A stretch of DNA of 64,000 nucleotides from Mycolicibacterium canariasense (lineage in GTDB: Bacteria; Actinomycetota; Actinomycetes; Mycobacteriales; Mycobacteriaceae): NCBI RefSeq assembly GCF_002101555.1, contig NZ_LQOL01000052.1:62001-126000 (forward strand), given 5' to 3'. Made by a program: the position numbers and the translations under genes. Positions 60,838-64,000 of this stretch are shown here, one piece after another. Numbering within the stretch: the stretch's first letter is position 1; each line of letters opens with the position of its first letter. Below the pieces are notes generated by a model. The model saw nothing but the letters and a program-made list of their open reading frames with translations. It ran no database searches and had not been told where the DNA came from.

Positions 60838-61202
60838 GCTGCCGGCCTCCGCGGGCCCCGCGGGTTGTCGGTGCCCGGTGGTAGACCCCTACATATGGCG
60901 ACACACCTCGATGTGACATGCGACACGCCGCGGCGTGTCGCGCTCGAAGGGCTTACGACCAGGGAATTTCACGAATGTGGTTCAGAACATCTTGTATGTC
61001 TTCGGTTTGTCGGACACTAGGTGTAGTGTTTGGCGAACCGACGGACCCCAAGCAGTACGGGTCGGTCGGGGCCCGGAATCAGACCGGTCGGCGTCACGCC
61101 GGCAGGCGCATCTCGGCCCCGGCCGGCAGGAATCCCGGGGGCCGCGGGAACGCTATACCAGACAAGTTGCCAGTCCTATCCGCAAGAGGAGCCGTACCGC
61201 CG
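60838..61202 (+). promoter_or_regulatory. nrdHIE promoter and 5' region with NrdR-like boxes
   Basis: No gene. A perfect 22-bp palindrome (arms GCGACACGCCG/CGGCGTGTCGC, 60920-60941) precedes two NrdR-box-like sites: GAACATCTTGTATGTC (60985-61000) and ACACTAGGTGTAGTGT (61014-61029). The second is a clean 6-4-6 dyad. NrdR represses ribonucleotide reductase operons through paired boxes; the 13-bp gap here is close to usual. From 61030 to 61202 the DNA is GC-rich with CGGCCCC/GGGGCCG and GGCG-TCA-CGCC dyads, a structured leader. AGAGGAG precedes the nrdH ATG. Confidence -1.
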
Positions 61203-61451
61203 ATGACTCAGCCGTTGATCACCGTGTACACCAAGCCCGCGTGCGTGCAGTGCAACGCCACCTACAAGGCCCTGGACAAGGCGGGCATCGCCTACGACGT
61301 GGTCGATATCAGCGTCGACATGGAGGCCCGCGATTACGTGATGGCCCTCGGCTACCTGCAGGCTCCGGTCGTGGTGGCCGGCAACGAGCACTGGTCGGGT
61401 TTCCGGCCGGACCGGATCAAGGCGCTCGCGGCGGCGGCTGTCAGCGCTTAG
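61203..61451 (+). CDS. nrdH: Glutaredoxin-like NrdH
   Basis: 82 aa, ATG 61203. Thioredoxin-fold redoxin with the CVQC active site near aa 14-17 (VYTKPACVQCNATYKAL) and LGYLQAPVVVAGNEHWSGFRPD. It donates electrons to the class Ib ribonucleotide reductase NrdEF. First gene of the nrdHIE operon in the same order as M. tuberculosis Rv3053c-Rv3051c. The gap to nrdI is 31 bases. Confidence -1.
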   Translation: MTQPLITVYTKPACVQCNATYKALDKAGIAYDVVDISVDMEARDYVMALGYLQAPVVVAGNEHWSGFRPDRIKALAAAAVSA

Positions 61452-61482
61452 TCAGACGAGTCACGGGCGAGAGGGTTGACGG

Positions 61483-61926
61483 ATGACCAACCTGGTGTAC
61501 TTCTCCAGCGTCTCCGAGAACACCCACCGCTTCGTGCAGAAGCTGGGCATCCCGGCGACGCGGATCCCGCTGCACGGCCGAATCGAGGTCGATGAGCCGT
61601 ACGTGCTCGTCCTGCCGACCTACGGTGGCGGCAAGGCCACACCCGATATCAACAACGGGGGATACGTCCCCAAACAGGTCATCGCCTTTCTCAACAACGA
61701 GCACAACCGGTCGTTGATCCGCGGCGTCATCGCCGCGGGCAACAACAACTTCGGCGCCGAGTTCGCCTACGCGGGCAACGTGGTGTCCCGCAAGTGCGGC
61801 GTGCCCTACCTGTATCGCTTCGAACTCATGGGAACACCCGACGACGTGGAAGCCGTCCGCGCGGGATTACAAGACTTTTGGAAGGAACAGACGTGCCACC
61901 AACCGTCACAGCTGCAGAGCCTGTAG
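61483..61926 (+). CDS. nrdI: Flavodoxin-like NrdI
   Basis: 147 aa, ATG 61483. Flavin-binding [13 protein letters not shown] near aa 6-18 and [10 protein letters not shown] near aa 44, [13 protein letters not shown] near aa 86. NrdI supplies the oxidant that builds the manganese-tyrosyl radical of NrdF. The last 34 bases overlap nrdE in another frame, which couples their translation. Confidence -1.
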   Translation: MTNLVYFSSVSENTHRFVQKLGIPATRIPLHGRIEVDEPYVLVLPTYGGGKATPDINNGGYVPKQVIAFLNNEHNRSLIRGVIAAGNNNFGAEFAYAGNVVSRKCGVPYLYRFELMGTPDDVEAVRAGLQDFWKEQTCHQPSQLQSL

Positions 61927-64000
61927 TCACCGGCACTCACGCGCTCCCCGGGGAGACGGACTACCACGCGCTCAACGCGATGCTCAACCTGTACGACAAA
62001 GACGGCAAGATCCAGTTCGACAAGGACGTCCAGGCCGCGCGGGAGTACTTCCTGCAGCACGTCAACCAGAACACGGTGTTCTTCCACAGTCAGGACGAGA
62101 AGCTCGACTACCTGATCGAGAAGGAGTACTACGAGCGCGAGGTGCTCGACCAGTACTCGCGGAACTTCATCAAGTCGCTGCTGGATCGCGCCTACGCCAA
62201 GAAGTTCCGGTTCCCGACCTTCCTCGGCGCCTTCAAGTACTACACCTCCTACACCCTGAAGACGTTCGACGGGAAGCGCTACCTGGAGCGCTTCGAGGAC
62301 CGCGTGGTGATGGTGGCGCTGACCCTGGCCGCCGGGGACACCGACCTGGCCGAGAAACTGGTCGACGAGATCATCGACGGACGGTTCCAGCCGGCCACCC
62401 CGACATTCCTCAACTCGGGCAAGAAGCAGCGCGGTGAGCCGGTGTCGTGCTTCCTGCTGCGCATCGAAGACAACATGGAGTCCATCGGGCGCTCCATCAA
62501 CTCCGCACTGCAGCTGTCCAAGCGCGGCGGCGGAGTCGCGTTGCTGCTCACCAACATCCGTGAGCACGGCGCACCGATCAAAAACATCGAGAACCAGTCC
62601 TCGGGCGTCATCCCCATCATGAAGCTGCTGGAGGACTCGTTCTCGTATGCCAATCAGCTCGGTGCCCGCCAGGGTGCCGGCGCGGTGTACCTGCACGCCC
62701 ATCACCCGGACATCTACCGGTTCCTGGACACCAAGCGGGAGAACGCCGACGAGAAGATCCGGATCAAGACGCTGTCGCTCGGCGTGGTGATTCCGGACAT
62801 CACCTTCGAGCTGGCGAAGAAGAACGAGGACATGTACCTGTTCTCGCCGTACGACGTCGAGCGCGTCTACGGCGTCCCGTTCGCCGACATCTCGGTCACC
62901 GAGAAGTACTACGAGATGGTCGACGACGCCCGGATCCGCAAGACCAAGATCAAGGCGCGCGAGTTCTTCCAGACGCTGGCCGAGCTCCAGTTCGAGTCGG
63001 GCTACCCGTACATCATGTACGAGGACACGGTGAACCGGGCCAACCCCATCGCCGGCAAGATCACCCACTCCAACCTGTGCTCGGAGATCCTGCAGGTCTC
63101 CACGCCGTCGGAGTTCAACGAGGACCTGTCGTATGCCAAGGTGGGCAAGGACATCTCGTGCAACCTCGGCTCGATGAACATCGCCAAGGCGATGGACTCA
63201 CCCGACTTCGCCCAGACCATCGAGGTGGCCATCCGGGCACTGACCGCGGTGAGCGATCAGACCCACATCTGGTCCGTGCCGTCCATCGAGCAGGGCAACA
63301 ACAGCTCGCACGCCATCGGCCTGGGCCAGATGAACCTGCACGGCTACCTGGCCCGCGAGCGGATCCACTACGGCTCCGAAGAGGGCGTCGACTTCACCAA
63401 CATCTACTTCTACACGGTGCTGTACCACGCGCTGCGGGCCAGCAATCTCATTGCGATCGAACGGGATACCCGCTTCGGTGGGTTCGAGCAGTCCAAGTAC
63501 GCCTCGGGCGAGTTCTTCGACAAGTACACCGAGCAGGTGTGGGAGCCGAAGACCGAGCGGGTCCGGCAGCTGTTCGCCGACGCCGACATCCACATTCCGA
63601 CGCAGGATGACTGGCGCCGGCTCAAGGAGTCGGTGCAGACGCACGGCATCTACAACCAGAACCTGCAGGCCGTCCCGCCGACCGGGTCGATCAGCTACAT
63701 CAACCACTCGACCAGCTCGATCCACCCGGTGGCGTCCAAGATCGAGATCCGCAAGGAAGGCAAGATCGGGCGCGTCTACTACCCGGCGCCGTACCTGACC
63801 AACGACAACCTGGACTACTACCAGGACGCGTACGAGATCGGGTACGAGAAGATCATCGACACCTACGCCGCGGCCACTCAGCATGTGGATCAAGGGCTTT
63901 CGCTGACGTTGTTCTTCAAGGACACCGCCAACACCCGCGACGTCAACAAGGCGCAGATCTACGCCTGGCGCAAGGGCATCAAGACGCTCTACTACATCCG
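61893..64000 (+). CDS. nrdE: Class Ib ribonucleotide reductase alpha subunit NrdE, 3' end cut by window
   Basis: GTG 61893 ([17 protein letters not shown]), 34 bases inside nrdI, with GGAAGG nine bases upstream. Open to the window end, about 702 codons visible of an expected 720 or so. Contains [22 protein letters not shown] near aa 170-190, NQSSGVIP near aa 235, SNLCSEI near aa 393 and [18 protein letters not shown] near aa 592, all close to M. tuberculosis NrdE as recalled. Reduces ribonucleoside diphosphates to deoxy forms with NrdF. The C-terminal redox Cys pair lies outside the window. Confidence -1.
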   Translation, partial: MPPTVTAAEPVVTGTHALPGETDYHALNAMLNLYDKDGKIQFDKDVQAAREYFLQHVNQNTVFFHSQDEKLDYLIEKEYYEREVLDQYSRNFIKSLLDRAYAKKFRFPTFLGAFKYYTSYTLKTFDGKRYLERFEDRVVMVALTLAAGDTDLAEKLVDEIIDGRFQPATPTFLNSGKKQRGEPVSCFLLRIEDNMESIGRSINSALQLSKRGGGVALLLTNIREHGAPIKNIENQSSGVIPIMKLLEDSFSYANQLGARQGAGAVYLHAHHPDIYRFLDTKRENADEKIRIKTLSLGVVIPDITFELAKKNEDMYLFSPYDVERVYGVPFADISVTEKYYEMVDDARIRKTKIKAREFFQTLAELQFESGYPYIMYEDTVNRANPIAGKITHSNLCSEILQVSTPSEFNEDLSYAKVGKDISCNLGSMNIAKAMDSPDFAQTIEVAIRALTAVSDQTHIWSVPSIEQGNNSSHAIGLGQMNLHGYLARERIHYGSEEGVDFTNIYFYTVLYHALRASNLIAIERDTRFGGFEQSKYASGEFFDKYTEQVWEPKTERVRQLFADADIHIPTQDDWRRLKESVQTHGIYNQNLQAVPPTGSISYINHSTSSIHPVASKIEIRKEGKIGRVYYPAPYLTNDNLDYYQDAYEIGYEKIIDTYAAATQHVDQGLSLTLFFKDTANTRDVNKAQIYAWRKGIKTLYYI

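Noticed and set aside
61030..61202. Cobalamin-type riboswitch in the nrdHIE leader
   Set aside because: The leader is GC-rich and structured, but no B12 box or recognisable core was found, and class Ib reductase does not use cobalamin.

Overview
The window is about 67-68% GC and looks like a chromosomal segment of a rapidly growing mycobacterium (Mycolicibacterium type). The evidence is gene order and family content recalled from M. tuberculosis: cyp136 / TetR / SDR / dinB2 / TetR / reductase / nrdH-nrdI-nrdE matches Rv3059-Rv3051c in mirror orientation, ligB-cstA matches Rv3062-Rv3063, moeY plus a GAF-GGDEF-EAL protein matches Rv1355c-Rv1354c, and htdZ with a convergent fadE matches Rv0130-Rv0131c. 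Both window edges cut genes: the left edge lies inside a giant non-ribosomal peptide synthetase (NRPS) and the right edge inside nrdE. No rRNA, tRNA, insertion sequence or CRISPR array was seen.

Layout. 1-15.0 kb: one NRPS reading frame of at least 4,997 codons, A-T-E / C-A-T-E / C-A-T / C-A-T-TE, with specificity codes for N5-hydroxyornithine, threonine, N5-hydroxyornithine and an unassigned residue, as expected for an exochelin-type siderophore synthetase (FxbC-like). 15.3-22.1 kb: membrane acyltransferase, SDR, hydroxypyruvate isomerase-like protein, a 49-aa small protein, pyruvate:quinone oxidoreductase and a DUF2127-like membrane protein. 22.1-26.0 kb: acyl-CoA ligase and a paired acyl-CoA dehydrogenase operon. 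26.3-31.8 kb: a small dinucleotide-binding protein and a tightly overlapping operon of an acyltransferase-like protein, MoeY and a c-di-GMP enzyme. 32.2-37.8 kb: HtdZ-like hydratase and a beta-oxidation-type operon (SDR, thiolase, acyl-CoA dehydrogenase, GntR regulator) divergent from another FadE. 37.9-45.2 kb: VOC protein, small membrane protein, beta-lactamase-like hydrolase, F420-type oxidoreductase, CstA with YbdD, and DNA ligase LigB. 45.3-54.2 kb: an accessory-looking block between ligB and cyp136. It holds a PNPOx-fold protein behind a DosR-like box, YqeY-like protein, Mo-oxidoreductase, internally duplicated metallopeptidase lipoprotein, TauE/SafE, APC permease, a nucleotidyltransferase coupled to an antitoxin-Fic fusion, and an unknown gene behind a leader-peptide attenuator. 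54.2-64.0 kb: cyp136 to nrdE with an extra ATPase gene.

The most unusual structure is a dispersed 20-bp element (GGGCGAGCGAAGCGACGGGG, either strand) that occurs in coding sequence. At least ten copies were found, nine inside the NRPS and one at the N-terminus of the GntR regulator. It has no stop codon in any of six frames, can form 30-bp tandem arrays, and lengthens protein domains at places where sister domains of the same NRPS lack it. Other signals to check are a perfect 58-bp palindrome, a leaderless BCAA-rich leader peptide with competing hairpins, the nucleotidyltransferase/Fic pair, and the acyltransferase-MoeY-c-di-GMP operon.
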